This document shows, one piece after another, positions 7,757 through 17,300 of a DNA stretch of 64,000 nt. Numbering within the stretch: position 1 is the first letter of the stretch; each line of letters starts with the position of its first letter. The DNA lies in the NCBI RefSeq assembly GCF_021568905.1, contig NZ_JAKGSB010000001.1:496001-560000 (forward strand), given 5' to 3'. The notes beneath the pieces were generated by a model. It made no database searches. It was not told the origin of the DNA and saw nothing but the letters and a program-made list of their open reading frames with translations. The translations under genes and the position numbers were made by a program. This stretch comes from Zavarzinia marina (GTDB taxonomy: Bacteria > Pseudomonadota > Alphaproteobacteria > Zavarziniales > Zavarziniaceae).

Positions 7757-8836
7757 ATGGAACCGAGCATGAGTGTCGCCGGCATGATGCAGAGCCAGTC
7801 GCAGGCCCGGAGCCTGCCGTCGCAACCCTCGCCGAACGAGCGGGCGGTGGCGCGCTGGCTGTTCGTCGTCTCCTTCCTGCTGCTGGCCATGGTGGTGCTG
7901 GGCGGGGTGACGCGGCTGACGGATTCGGGCCTCTCCATCACCGAATGGAAGCCGGTCAGCGGCGCGCTGCCGCCGCTCTCGGCCGAGGCGTGGGAGGCGG
8001 AATTCGCCAATTACCGCAAGATCCCGCAATACGAGCAGCTCAACTACGGCATGAGCCTTGGGGAATTCAAACGGATCTTCTGGTTCGAATGGTCCCACCG
8101 CCTGCTCGGGCGCCTGATCGGCTTCGCCTTCCTCGTGCCCTATCTGTGGTTCCTGCTGCGCGGCAAGCTGGACCGGCCCATGGCCTGGCGCCTGGGCGGG
8201 ATCCTGATCCTCGGCGGCACGCAGGGCGCGCTCGGCTGGTTCATGGTGGCGTCCGGCCTGACGGAACGGGTCTCGGTCTCGCAATACCGGTTGGCGGCCC
8301 ATCTCTCGCTCGCCTTCGTCATTCACGCGGCGGTGTTCTGGACCGCGCTCGATCTCTGGCGGGGCAGGGTGGTCCGGATACCGTCGCCCGGCCTGTCGCG
8401 GCTCGCCGCGCTCGGGCTGGCGCTGGTCTTCCTGCAGATCGTGCTCGGCGCCTTCGTCGCCGGGCTCGATGCCGGGCTTGCCTACAATACCTGGCCGCTG
8501 ATGGACGGGGACTGGATCCCGAACGGGCTGTTCACCCATGTGCCGGCATGGCTCGACCCGTTCGAGAACAATATCACCGCGCAGTTCCTGCACCGGCATT
8601 TCGCCATTCTGGTCGCGGTCCTTCTGGTCCTTCATGCGCTCGCGGTCCGTGCGCGGGCGCCCGCGGCCTCCGATGCCGCGCTGCTGGTCGCCTTCGGTGT
8701 CGTCCTGCAGGTGCTGCTCGGCATCTGGACCCTGATCGCCGTGGTGCCGGTCTGGCTCGGCGCCCTGCATCAGGCGGGGGCCTTCATCCTCTTCACCCTG
8801 GGGCTCAATCTGCTGCACCGGCTGCGCCGGGTTTGA
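7757..8836 (+). CDS. ctaA: Heme A synthase (CtaA/COX15 type)
   Basis: 359 residues. It oxidises the C8 methyl of heme O to the formyl group of heme A, needed for aa3-type cytochrome oxidase, in the inner membrane. About eight transmembrane helices are visible. The signature stretches are GGVTRLTDSGLSITEWKPVS, FEWSHRLLGRLIG, AAHLSLAFVIHA, the second-half FLHRHFAILVAV, and GALHQAGAF; the conserved His residues are heme ligands. The LTDSGLSI loop and length fit the alphaproteobacterial/mitochondrial COX15 class. Start alternatives are 7757 and 7769. No cytochrome oxidase genes are adjacent. Confidence 0.93.
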   Translation: MEPSMSVAGMMQSQSQARSLPSQPSPNERAVARWLFVVSFLLLAMVVLGGVTRLTDSGLSITEWKPVSGALPPLSAEAWEAEFANYRKIPQYEQLNYGMSLGEFKRIFWFEWSHRLLGRLIGFAFLVPYLWFLLRGKLDRPMAWRLGGILILGGTQGALGWFMVASGLTERVSVSQYRLAAHLSLAFVIHAAVFWTALDLWRGRVVRIPSPGLSRLAALGLALVFLQIVLGAFVAGLDAGLAYNTWPLMDGDWIPNGLFTHVPAWLDPFENNITAQFLHRHFAILVAVLLVLHALAVRARAPAASDAALLVAFGVVLQVLLGIWTLIAVVPVWLGALHQAGAFILFTLGLNLLHRLRRV

Positions 8837-8921
8837 CGGCCCATATTTTGACGGGCTCATGCAGGCGAGGTCTGCCGATCCGGCATGAGACAAGCCATGG
8901 CGCGCCGCGCAATATGGCGGG

Positions 8922-10145
8922 ATGACGACGACCGCTTCCGCCCGTTCAGCCAATCCCCGTTCCGCCAATCTGGGCCTCGGCTTTTCCAGCATCGCCCATA
9001 GTTTCTCCCATCTCTTCACCCTGCTCTATGCGACGGTGGTGCTGGCGGTGGAGAAGGACTGGGGCCTGCCCTACGACACATTGGCCTGGGCTTCGATCCC
9101 GCTCTTCGTGCTGTTCGGCGCGGGCGCCATTCCCGCCGGCTGGCTGGGCGACCGCTGGAGCGCGCCGGGCATGATCGCGGTCTTCTTCGTCGGCCTGGGC
9201 GGTGCCGCCATCGCGACGGGTTTCGCGGACAATCTGACCCAGCTCACCCTCGGCCTCGCGGCGATCGGGCTCTTCGCCTCGATCTATCACCCGGTCGGCA
9301 TCGCCTGGCTTGTGCGCAATGCCGCCAATCGGGGCCGCGCGCTCGGCATCAACGGCATCTTCGGTTCGCTGGGCACCGCGGGCGCCGCCGTGGTCGCCGG
9401 CTTCCTGGCCGATCGTTTCGGCTGGCGCACAGCCTTCTTCGTGCCCGGCGCGATCTCGCTCGCGATCGGCATCGCCTTCATCGTCCTGATACGCCGGGGC
9501 CGCATCTTCGACGTCGCCCATGACGTCGCGCCGACCGCGGCGCCGGGCCGGGGCGAGGTGCGCCGCGTGTTCTGGGTGCTGTCGGTCACCATGCTGATGA
9601 CCGGGCTGATCTATCAGGCGACCTCGGTCGGCCTGCCGAAGCTGTTCGAGGAACGCGCGGGGTCCCTGGTCGAGGGTACCTTCGGCATCGGTCTTCTGGT
9701 CTCGGGCGTCTATGTCTTCTCGGCGCTCAGCCAGTTCGTCGGCGGCGAGATGGCGGATCGGTTCCCGCCGCGCATGGTCTATATGGCGGCACAGCTCGCC
9801 CAGATCCCGGTGATCCTGATCGCGGTCATGCTCTCGGGCTCGGCCCTGGTGGGCATGGCGGCGCTGATGATCTCGTTCAACGTGGTCGGCCAGCCGGCGG
9901 AAAATACCCTGCTGGCGAAATATACCCCGCCGGCCTGGCGCGGCCGCGCCTTCGGCGCGAAATTCGTGCTGACCCTCGGCGTGTCGTCCCTCGGCGTCAG
10001 CCTCGTGCCCATCATTCACCGCCTGACCGGATCGCTGGACGGGCTGCTGGTGGTGCTGTCCGGCTTCGCGGCCATCGCGGCCGCGTTCTGCATCATGCTG
10101 CCGGTCGACCGCCCCGCGCGGGAGGCGGTCGCCCCGGCCGAATGA
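8922..10145 (+). CDS. MFS transporter
   Basis: 407 residues with about 12 hydrophobic segments in two halves and a central charged linker (around 190-215, GRIFDVAHDVAPTAAPGRGE). The loop after helix 2 reads GWLGDRWSAPGM, a GxLxDR-type MFS motif, and the corresponding second-half loop reads GEMADRFPPRM. Stretches such as FASIYHPVGIAWLVR resemble the fosmidomycin-resistance-like/Fsr branch of MFS, so it may export a small compound. The substrate is unknown. It is convergent with metY. Confidence 0.85.
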   Translation: MTTTASARSANPRSANLGLGFSSIAHSFSHLFTLLYATVVLAVEKDWGLPYDTLAWASIPLFVLFGAGAIPAGWLGDRWSAPGMIAVFFVGLGGAAIATGFADNLTQLTLGLAAIGLFASIYHPVGIAWLVRNAANRGRALGINGIFGSLGTAGAAVVAGFLADRFGWRTAFFVPGAISLAIGIAFIVLIRRGRIFDVAHDVAPTAAPGRGEVRRVFWVLSVTMLMTGLIYQATSVGLPKLFEERAGSLVEGTFGIGLLVSGVYVFSALSQFVGGEMADRFPPRMVYMAAQLAQIPVILIAVMLSGSALVGMAALMISFNVVGQPAENTLLAKYTPPAWRGRAFGAKFVLTLGVSSLGVSLVPIIHRLTGSLDGLLVVLSGFAAIAAAFCIMLPVDRPAREAVAPAE

Positions 10146-10152
10146 CGGTACC

Positions 10153-10174
10153 GGATCAGGCCAGTGCCTGATCC
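10153..10174. terminator. Hairpin between convergent MFS and metY genes
   Basis: A perfect 9-bp stem, GGATCAGGC (10153-10161) with GCCTGATCC (10166-10174), with loop CAGT. It overlaps the last codons of metY. There is no T-run, so it is only a possible terminator. Confidence 0.4.
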
Positions 10175-11433
10175 AGGTCGGCGATGATGTCCATCACGTT
10201 CTCGATGCCGATCGACAGGCGCACGACGTCGTCGCCGGCGCCGGCCGCCGCGCGCTGCTCCGGCGTAAGCTGCTTGTGGGTGGTCGAGGCCGGGTGGATG
10301 ACGAGGCTGCGCACGTCGCCGATATTGGCGAGGTGGGAGAACAGCTTCACGTTCTGGACCAGCTTCACGCCGGCGTCATAGCCGCCCTTCAGGCCGAAGG
10401 TGAAGACGGCGCCGGCGCCCTTGGGCGCGTATTTCTCCTGCAGCGCGTGGTACTTGTCGCCCTCGAGCCCGGCATAGGAAACCCAGGCGACCTTGTCGTG
10501 CTGGGCCAGATGGCGCGCGACGGCCAGCGTATTGGCGCATTGCCGTTCCATGCGCAGCGCCAGGGTCTCCATGCCGGTCAGGATCATGAAGGCGTTCATG
10601 GGCGCGAGCGCCGGCCCGAGATCGCGCAGCCCCAGCACGCGGGCGGCGATGGCGAAGGTGATGTTGCCGAAGGTCTTGCCCAGTTCGAGCCCGGCATAGG
10701 ACGGGTTGGGCTTCGAGATCAGCGGATATTTGTCGTCCGCCAGCCAGTCGAAATTGCCGCCGTCGACGATCAGGCCGCCGATCGAATTGCCGTGGCCGCC
10801 CAGAAACTTGGTCGCCGAATGGACGATCAGGTTGGCGCCGTGCTCGAACGGGCGGACCAGATAGGGCGTCGCCAGGGTGTTGTCGACGATCAGGGGCACA
10901 TGGTGCTTCCTGGCGATTTCGCCGATCGGGTCGAGATCGGTGATCACGCCGCCCGGATTGGCGATCGATTCGACGAAGATCGCTTTCACGCCCGGCACGA
11001 AGGCTCGGTCGAAATTCCGCGGATCCTCGGGATCGACCCAGATCACTTCCCAGCCGAAGGACTTGAAGCTTTCGCCGAACTGATTGATCGAGCCGCCGTA
11101 GAGCTTCCGCGAGGCGAGGAACTTGTCGCCCGGCGACAACAGGGTGTGGAACACGAGGAATTGCGCGGCATGGCCCGAGGCGACGGCGAGCGCGGCGGTG
11201 CCGCCCTCGAGATCTGCGATGCGCCCTTCGAGCACCGCATTGGTCGGGTTCATGATGCGCGAATAGATGTTGCCGAAGGCCTGAAGCCCGAACAGCGACG
11301 CCGCGTGATCGACATCGTCGAACACATAGGAGGCGGTCTGATAGATCGGCGTCACCCGGGCCTTGGTCGCCGGGTCCGGGGCGGCACCGGCGTGGACGGT
11401 GCGCGTTTCGAAGGCTGCCTTATGCTCGCTCAT
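10156..11433 (-). CDS. metY: O-acetylhomoserine sulfhydrylase (aminocarboxypropyltransferase)
   Basis: 425 residues of the Cys/Met-metabolism PLP family. It makes homocysteine from O-acetylhomoserine and sulfide, the direct sulfhydrylation route to methionine. Diagnostic parts are TRTVHAGAAPDPATKARVTP and PIYQTASYVF at the N-terminus, IYSRIMNPTNAVLEGRIA, the PLP lysine in SATKFLGGHGNSIGG, and VRLSIGIENVMDI near the end. The length of about 425 and the NITFAIAARVLGLRDLGPAL segment fit the acetylhomoserine rather than the cystathionine subgroup. An upstream palindrome (11522-11537) may be regulatory. It may share a transcript with the CoA-binding gene 140 bases upstream. Confidence 0.92.
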   Translation of the reverse strand: MSEHKAAFETRTVHAGAAPDPATKARVTPIYQTASYVFDDVDHAASLFGLQAFGNIYSRIMNPTNAVLEGRIADLEGGTAALAVASGHAAQFLVFHTLLSPGDKFLASRKLYGGSINQFGESFKSFGWEVIWVDPEDPRNFDRAFVPGVKAIFVESIANPGGVITDLDPIGEIARKHHVPLIVDNTLATPYLVRPFEHGANLIVHSATKFLGGHGNSIGGLIVDGGNFDWLADDKYPLISKPNPSYAGLELGKTFGNITFAIAARVLGLRDLGPALAPMNAFMILTGMETLALRMERQCANTLAVARHLAQHDKVAWVSYAGLEGDKYHALQEKYAPKGAGAVFTFGLKGGYDAGVKLVQNVKLFSHLANIGDVRSLVIHPASTTHKQLTPEQRAAAGAGDDVVRLSIGIENVMDIIADLDQALA

Positions 11434-11521
11434 TCCTGGTCTCCACCGATAGGACGGGTTTTCTTTTGGGAAGGGCTTCCTGAAGGACGGGCATTCTGGC
11501 GAGCCATCGCCGCACCGTCCA

Positions 11522-11537
11522 GCATTCGCGCGAATGC
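11522..11537. promoter_or_regulatory. Perfect 16-bp palindrome upstream of metY
   Basis: GCATTCGCGCGAATGC is a perfect dyad about 89 bases upstream of the metY start, in the 139-base gap after the CoA-binding gene. It could be an operator or a short RNA hairpin. I looked for SAM-riboswitch features in this gap and did not see them clearly. Confidence 0.35.
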
Positions 11538-11572
11538 CGTGCTCAGGAATTTCCTTTACGAAAATTCGGCGT

Positions 11573-11992
11573 TCAAAGACCGAGGCGGTAGATCTCGATC
11601 TTGGGGCAGCGGTCCATCACCACTTCGAGGCCGGCGGCCTCCGCCTTGGCCCGCGCGGCGTCGTCGGCGAGGCCGAGCTGCATCCAGACCGCCTTGGCCT
11701 TGATGGCGATCGCTTCGTCCACCACGCCCGCGACGGCGCTCTGCTCGCGGAAGATGTCGACGATGTCGACCGGTTCCGGGATGTCGGCCAGACTGGCATA
11801 GACCTTCTGGTCCAGGATGGTCTTGCCGGCCTGGCCCGGATTGACCGGGATCACCCGATAGCCGTGCCGCAGCATGAAGGCCATGACCTCGTTGGACGGA
11901 CGGTCCGGGTTGGTGCTGGCGCCGACCAGGGCGATGGTGCGCATCTCGGTCAGCAGGCGGCGGATGACGGCATCGTCGTTCGGATAGGGCAT
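11573..11992 (-). CDS. CoA-binding (Rossmann fold) protein, YccU-like
   Basis: 139 residues, a single CoA-binding domain like that of succinyl-CoA ligase alpha chains. The glycine-containing nucleotide loop is TIALVGASTNPDRPSNEVMA. Then come YRVIPVNPGQAGKTILDQKV and PVDIVDIFRE, and the end has VMDRCPKIEI, typical of the YccU family (conserved Cys and C-terminal IE). Its biological role is not established. Position directly upstream of metY is a recurrent neighbourhood in Alphaproteobacteria and suggests shared transcription. Confidence 0.85.
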   Translation of the reverse strand: MPYPNDDAVIRRLLTEMRTIALVGASTNPDRPSNEVMAFMLRHGYRVIPVNPGQAGKTILDQKVYASLADIPEPVDIVDIFREQSAVAGVVDEAIAIKAKAVWMQLGLADDAARAKAEAAGLEVVMDRCPKIEIYRLGL

Positions 11993-12005
11993 GGCGGTCT
12001 GGACC

Positions 12006-12761
12006 TCAGCAGGCGTCGGTGCAGGTCTTGCGGGCCTCGTCCACCAGCTTCTGGAGGGTGGCGAGGTCGACCACGCCGGGCACCAGCGTGTCGCCGATGA
12101 TGAAGCCGGGCGTGCCGTTGATGCCGAGATCCTGTGCCAGGGCCTTCACGTCGTCGATGTGGCCGGCGATGGCGGGCGAGGCCATGTCCTTCTTCAGACG
12201 ATCGGTGTCGAGACCGACGGATCCGGCGATGGCCATGATCTTGTCCTCGGGCAGGGCCCCGCGCGAGGCGATCAGCGCCTCGTGGAATTCGCGGTATTTG
12301 TCCTGGCCGACGGCGGCGAGGGCGGCATGGCTGGCGAGCACCGAATCCGGGCCGAGAATGGGGAATTCCTTGAGGACGACGCGGACCTTGGGATCGGCCT
12401 TGATCAGTTCCATGACGATCGGCTGGGCCTGTTTGCAATAGCCGCAGCGATAGTCGAAGAATTCGACCAGGGTGACGTCGCCGACCGGATTGCCGATCAC
12501 CGGATCGCGGGCGTCGCGCAGGATCTTGTCCCGCAGTTCGGCGATCTGGCCCTTGGCGTGTTCGGCCTCGGCCGCTTCCTGTCGATCCTGGAGGACCTGG
12601 ATCGCTTCGACGATCACTTCGGGATGTTCGAGCAGATAGGCGCGGACGATGTCCCGGATTTCCTGCTGCTGGCCGGCATCGAAGCTTTCCGCGTGGGCGG
12701 GGGCCAGACCCTGGATCATCATGGCGGCGGCCAGGCCGACGGCGGCGAGGGTGGAACGCAT
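12006..12761 (-). CDS. DsbA family thiol:disulfide protein, periplasmic
   Basis: 251 residues with a Sec signal peptide (MRSTLAAVGLAAAMMIQGLA, cleavage likely after PAHA). A helical pre-domain (about 30-85) precedes a thioredoxin fold with active site CGYC (Cys106/Cys109) in FFDYRCGYCKQAQP and the cis-Pro loop GINGTPGFIIG. It probably oxidises or isomerises disulfides in periplasmic proteins. ATG 12761 is chosen because GGAG lies 9 bases upstream; the longer open frame adds an unlikely leader. The gene is downstream of the M48 protease on the same strand, suggesting an envelope-quality-control operon. Confidence 0.9.
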   Translation of the reverse strand: MRSTLAAVGLAAAMMIQGLAPAHAESFDAGQQQEIRDIVRAYLLEHPEVIVEAIQVLQDRQEAAEAEHAKGQIAELRDKILRDARDPVIGNPVGDVTLVEFFDYRCGYCKQAQPIVMELIKADPKVRVVLKEFPILGPDSVLASHAALAAVGQDKYREFHEALIASRGALPEDKIMAIAGSVGLDTDRLKKDMASPAIAGHIDDVKALAQDLGINGTPGFIIGDTLVPGVVDLATLQKLVDEARKTCTDAC

Positions 12762-12804
12762 GGCTCGATACTCCATCGGAGGGGCCGCGCGGCGGCCCGT
12801 ATTC

Positions 12805-14223
12805 CTATTTCTGGTCGCGCCAGAGGCGCAGGGAGAGGTCGCGGATATCGGCGGCACGCAGCGCGCCGGGCGAGCCGACGGGCAGGGCCGCCTCCGCCCG
12901 CTGGGCCTGCTGATAGGCGTCCTCGAGCTTGCCGGTCAGCATGAAGCGCTCCGCCGAGGCCAGCGCCGCCATGCCGATATTGTCCTGCCGGCCATAGGCG
13001 ATGGCGAGCTGATACCAGGCCATGGAATTGTCCGGATCCTCGCGCGTGGCGATTTCGAGATCGCGGATGGCGGCCGCGGTCTGTTGCGGATCTTCCGTCG
13101 CGATCATGGCGCTGGCGAGGCCGACGCGGATCAGCGGTTCCTTCGGCGCCGCGCGGACCGCGAGGCGATAGGGTTCGATGGACTCGGCGATGCGGCCGTT
13201 CTCCAGCAGGCCCTGGCCCTTGAGCTCGAGGAAATAGGCATCGTTCGGATAGGACTGAAGCAGAAGATCGACCTCGTGGACGAAGCGCGGCACGTCCGGC
13301 TTGCGATAGAGCGCCACCACGCGGGCATAGCGGTCGGCGACGCTGGTCGAGGACGGGGGAATGGCGCGCAGCGTCGTCTCCGGATTGTCGATATAGCCGC
13401 GCAGCTTGCCCTGAATGCGCGCCAGCATCTCGACGAAGACGGGCGAGGCGGCGGAATCGCGATAGGGCGATTGTTCGACCCTGGTCGTCAGCGCCGAAAT
13501 GCGCTCCGGCGTCAGCGGGTGCGTATAGACATAGGGGTTCAGGTCGGAACGGATGCGGAGCGCGTCGCGCTCGATGATCGACAGGAATTCCGCCAGGCCG
13601 CGCGCCGTGATGTGGAGCTTGTCGAGAAAGGTGATGGCGGCCTGATCCGCCGCCGATTCCTGGGTCCGCGAATACTTCAGGAAGCTGCGCTGCGCGACCT
13701 GGGACCCGCCCATCATGATGGCGGCGCCGGCGTCGCCACCGCCGCCGATCACCGCGATGGCGCCGAGCACGGTCGCGATGATCTGCTGGATCGAGGCATT
13801 GCGCAGGGCCTCGGTGCTGCGCACCAGGTGGCCGCCGGCGATATGGCCGGTCTCGTGGGCGATGACGCCCAGCAATTGTTCGGGGGTTTCCACGGCGCGC
13901 AACAGGCCTGTGTTCAGGAACAGGTTCTGGCCGCCGGCGACGAAGGCGTTGAGGGTCGGATCCTGGATCAGGATCACGCGCACGGCCGAGGCGTCGAGTC
14001 CGGCGGCCTGGAAGATCGGTTCCGCCATGGCGCGGATATAGGCCTCGGTCTCGGCGTCGCGGATCAGGGACAGGGAACGGCCCTGGGCGGCGGCCGACAG
14101 CGGCCAGAATCCGGCTGCGGCGGTCGCCAGCGCAGCCATGAGTGCGATCGCGGTCCGCAGGGCCCGTGCGGCCCGAAAGATTCCCGCCCGACGGTCTCGG
14201 GTGGGGGCAGACATCGACGTCAA
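12805..14223 (-). CDS. M48 family metalloprotease with TPR repeats (BepA-like)
   Basis: 472 residues. A basic N-terminus and hydrophobic signal segment (about 23-46, ending AAAQG) precede the M48 catalytic domain with the zinc motif HETGH (His123, Glu124, His127) and a third-ligand region SRTQESAADQAA. The C-terminal half (about 290-465) is helical and TPR-like. BepA-type proteins degrade or help assemble outer-membrane proteins in the periplasm. The TTG start at 14223 has GGAG 9 bases upstream; ATG 14214 is the alternative. Next to it is a DsbA-like gene, whose family serves disulfide formation in the same compartment. Confidence 0.9.
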   Translation of the reverse strand: MTSMSAPTRDRRAGIFRAARALRTAIALMAALATAAAGFWPLSAAAQGRSLSLIRDAETEAYIRAMAEPIFQAAGLDASAVRVILIQDPTLNAFVAGGQNLFLNTGLLRAVETPEQLLGVIAHETGHIAGGHLVRSTEALRNASIQQIIATVLGAIAVIGGGGDAGAAIMMGGSQVAQRSFLKYSRTQESAADQAAITFLDKLHITARGLAEFLSIIERDALRIRSDLNPYVYTHPLTPERISALTTRVEQSPYRDSAASPVFVEMLARIQGKLRGYIDNPETTLRAIPPSSTSVADRYARVVALYRKPDVPRFVHEVDLLLQSYPNDAYFLELKGQGLLENGRIAESIEPYRLAVRAAPKEPLIRVGLASAMIATEDPQQTAAAIRDLEIATREDPDNSMAWYQLAIAYGRQDNIGMAALASAERFMLTGKLEDAYQQAQRAEAALPVGSPGALRAADIRDLSLRLWRDQK

Positions 14224-14271
14224 AATGCAGTTCTCCGAATTGTCCGCCCTAGCCCCGGGGGGAAGCTAGCA

Positions 14272-14321
14272 CAAAGAAAAGGGGCGGCCCATGGCGCAAT
14301 TATGACGCCCTGGACCGCCCC
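14272..14321 (-). terminator. Terminator of the rne transcript
   Basis: On the minus strand, GGGGCGG (14321-14315) pairs with CCGCCCC (14287-14281), with further partial pairing inside. It is followed by TTTTCTTT (complement of 14280-14273). It lies about 40 bases past the rne stop and before the M48 gene. Confidence 0.65.
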
Positions 14322-14358
14322 CGGATCGTTGCCGATCTGACGCCGCGCGGCGCCCGCC

Positions 14359-17300
14359 TCAGGAGTCGAAGCGGCGCTGCCACCAGCCCCGGCGCGGCGC
14401 GCGGGGGGCTTCCGTCGCCGGCGCGGTGCCGGCGACGATGGTCTCGACGGGCTTGTTCACAGGCTCTTCCTCGGCCGGCGCGGCGGCGCCATCCGCCTCG
14501 ACCTCGGGGCTGACGGTCTCGGGGAACAGCGTGTCGGCCGTGGCCGCCGGTTCGGGCGACGGCGATTCCTTGGCCATGGCCGGCTCCGCCGCCGGAATAT
14601 CCAGCGGGGGTTCCGCCGGCGCTTCCGGAACGGGTTCGGGGGCCGGGGCCTCGGCCACGGTTTCGGCCACGTCGACTTCGGCGGCGACGGCTTCCGCCGC
14701 CACCGGCGCGTCGTCCACCCGGGCGGCGGACAGGGCGGCCTCGATGGCGTCCGCGGTCAGGGCGTCGCCCTCGTCGATGATCGGGATATGGGTGACCAGG
14801 ACGGTCGGATCCTCGGCCTCGGCCTCGGCGTCCGCGTCGGTGCCGGAAGCCGCTGCCTCGTCGCCATCGGTCCGGCGGCGGCGGCCACCACGGCGGCCCC
14901 TGCGACGGCGGCGGCGGTTGCCGTCCTCGCCCGTCTCGCCATTGTCGGCGTCGGTCTCGGCGTCACCGTCCGAGCCGTCCTCGCCCTCGGCGCCGCCGGC
15001 TTCGCTCTCGCTCTCCGCGTCGCCTTCGGCCGCCTCCTGGGCGCCTTCACCGTTTTCCTTGTCCTTGCCGCGACGACGGCGGCGGCGACGGCGGCGCTTG
15101 CTGCCGTCGCCGTTCTCTGCATCGCCGCTGCCCTCGGTCGCGCCTTCGCTCTCGGCTTCGGCGTCCTCCGCCTCGACGTCGTCCTCGACCGGGTCCTCGT
15201 CCTCGAGGTCGGGCATGGGGAAGGTGCCGGAGCGGATCGCCAGCACCGCCTCGGGCACCGGGGTGCTGCGGTTGGCCAGGCGCTCGATGCGGAATTCGGG
15301 CGCGATCAGGCTCTCGTCGATCTCGATGTAGATCTTGAAGTCGTAGCGTTCCTCGAGGGAGCGCAGCGCCTCGCGCTTGTGGTTGAAGATGTAGAGGGCG
15401 ATCGCCTCCGGCACCTTGACCGCGATCTTCGAGGCGCGCTCGCGCATGCCTTCGTCCTCGATGCCGCGCAGCACGTGGAGCGCGGTCGATTCCGTCGACC
15501 GCACGAGGCCGATGCCCCGGCAATGCGGGCAGGTGACGGTCGAGGCTTCGAGCAGCGACGGGCGCAGGCGCTGGCGCGACATCTCGAGAAGGCCGAAGGG
15601 CGAGATGCGGCCGATCTGGATGCGGGCGCGATCCGACTTCAGGCAGTCCTTCATCTTGCGTTCGACCGCGCGGGCATTGCGCTGGTCTTCCATGTCGATG
15701 AAGTCGACGACGACGAGGCCGGCGAGATCGCGCAGGCGAAGCTGGCGGGCGATTTCCTCCGCCGCTTCCAGATTGGTCTTGGTCGCCGTCTCCTCGATGT
15801 TGTGCTCACGCGTGGCGCGGCCCGAGTTGACGTCGATCGAGACCAGCGCCTCGGTCGGGTTGATGACGATGTAGCCGCCCGAGCGCAGGTGCACCGTCGG
15901 GTTGAACATCTGGTCGAGCTGGTTCTCGATCTGGGCGCGGTGGAACAGGGGCACCCGGTCGCGATAGAGCTGCACGTGCTTGGCGTGGCTCGGGATCAGC
16001 ATGCGCATGAAATCCTTGGCCTGGCGGTAGCCTTCCTCGCCGTCGACCTGGATTTCGTCGATATCCTTCGAATAGAGATCGCGGATCGCGCGCTTGATCA
16101 GATTGCCTTCCTCGTAGACGAGGGCGGGGGCCGCCGACTTCAGGGTCAGCTCGCGCACCGAATCCCACATGCGCAGCAGATATTCGTAGTCGCGCTTGAT
16201 CTCGGGCTTGGAACGGTTCAGGCCGGCCGTGCGCATGATCACGCTCATGCCCTTCGGCACCTCGAGTTCCGAGGTGATCGACTTCAGGCGCTTGCGGTCG
16301 GCCGGGTTCTGGATCTTGCGCGAAATGCCGCCGCCGCGCGGCGAATTCGGCATCAGCACGCAATAGCGCCCGGCGAGCGAGAGATAGGTGGTCAGCGCGG
16401 CGCCCTTGTTGCCGCGCTCCTCCTTCACGACCTGCACCAGCATGATCTGCCGGCGCTTGATCACTTCCTGGATCTTGTAGGAGCGGCGCGGGCGGAAGCG
16501 CGGACGCGCCGGCTGTTCGGCCGCCGTCTCGTCGGCCGTGGCGCTCTCGCCATCCTCGTCGTCGCCGGCCGGGAACACGGGCATGGGATCGAAGGCGGTC
16601 GTCTCTTCGGTCTGCGCCGCGTCGTCGGTCCTGGCTTCGACCGGCTCGGCTTCGGCGGGCTCGGCTTCGGTCGTTTCGGCCTGGGGGGCCTCGGCCTGCG
16701 GTTCTTCGGCCTGGGCTGCGTCGGCCTGAGCTGTTTCGGCCTGAACTGCTTCGGGCGCCTCGGCGTCCGCCGGCATCTCGATCACGGCTTCGGCTTCCGT
16801 TTCGGCCGGGGCCTCGGCGGCGTCTTCCTTCGGCTTGGCGGCGGCGGGGGCAGGGGCCTCGGTGTCGGGCGCATCGCCGTCGGCGGGCATGCCTTCGAGG
16901 ATGGGGTCCTCGAATTCCGCGTCGGCGGCCATGCGGGAATCGTCGTCTTCGTCGTCGCCGCCGTTCTGATCGTCGTCGTCGTCATCGTCGGCGCCGACCA
17001 GCTCGGTCTCGGTGTCGACCTCGACTTCCTCGATCAGGCCATCGTCGTCGCCGTCCTCGTCGTCCGACGATGCTTCGGCGGCGCCTTCACCCTCGGCGCC
17101 TTCGTCCTCGTCGTCGTCCTCATCCTCGTCGGCATGGGCGGCGGCTTCCTCCTCGAGGAGGGCCTGCCGGTCCGCGACCGGGATCTGGTAGTAGTCCGGG
17201 TGGATTTCGGAGAAGGCCAGGAAGCCGTGGCGGTTGCCGCCATACTCGACGAAGGCCGCCTGGAGCGAGGGCTCCACGCGGGTGACCTTGGCCAGATAGA

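Noticed and set aside
11434-11572. SAM riboswitch upstream of metY
   Set aside because: A palindrome is present but I could not find the conserved SAM-II or SAM-I core; the claim is not supported by reading alone.
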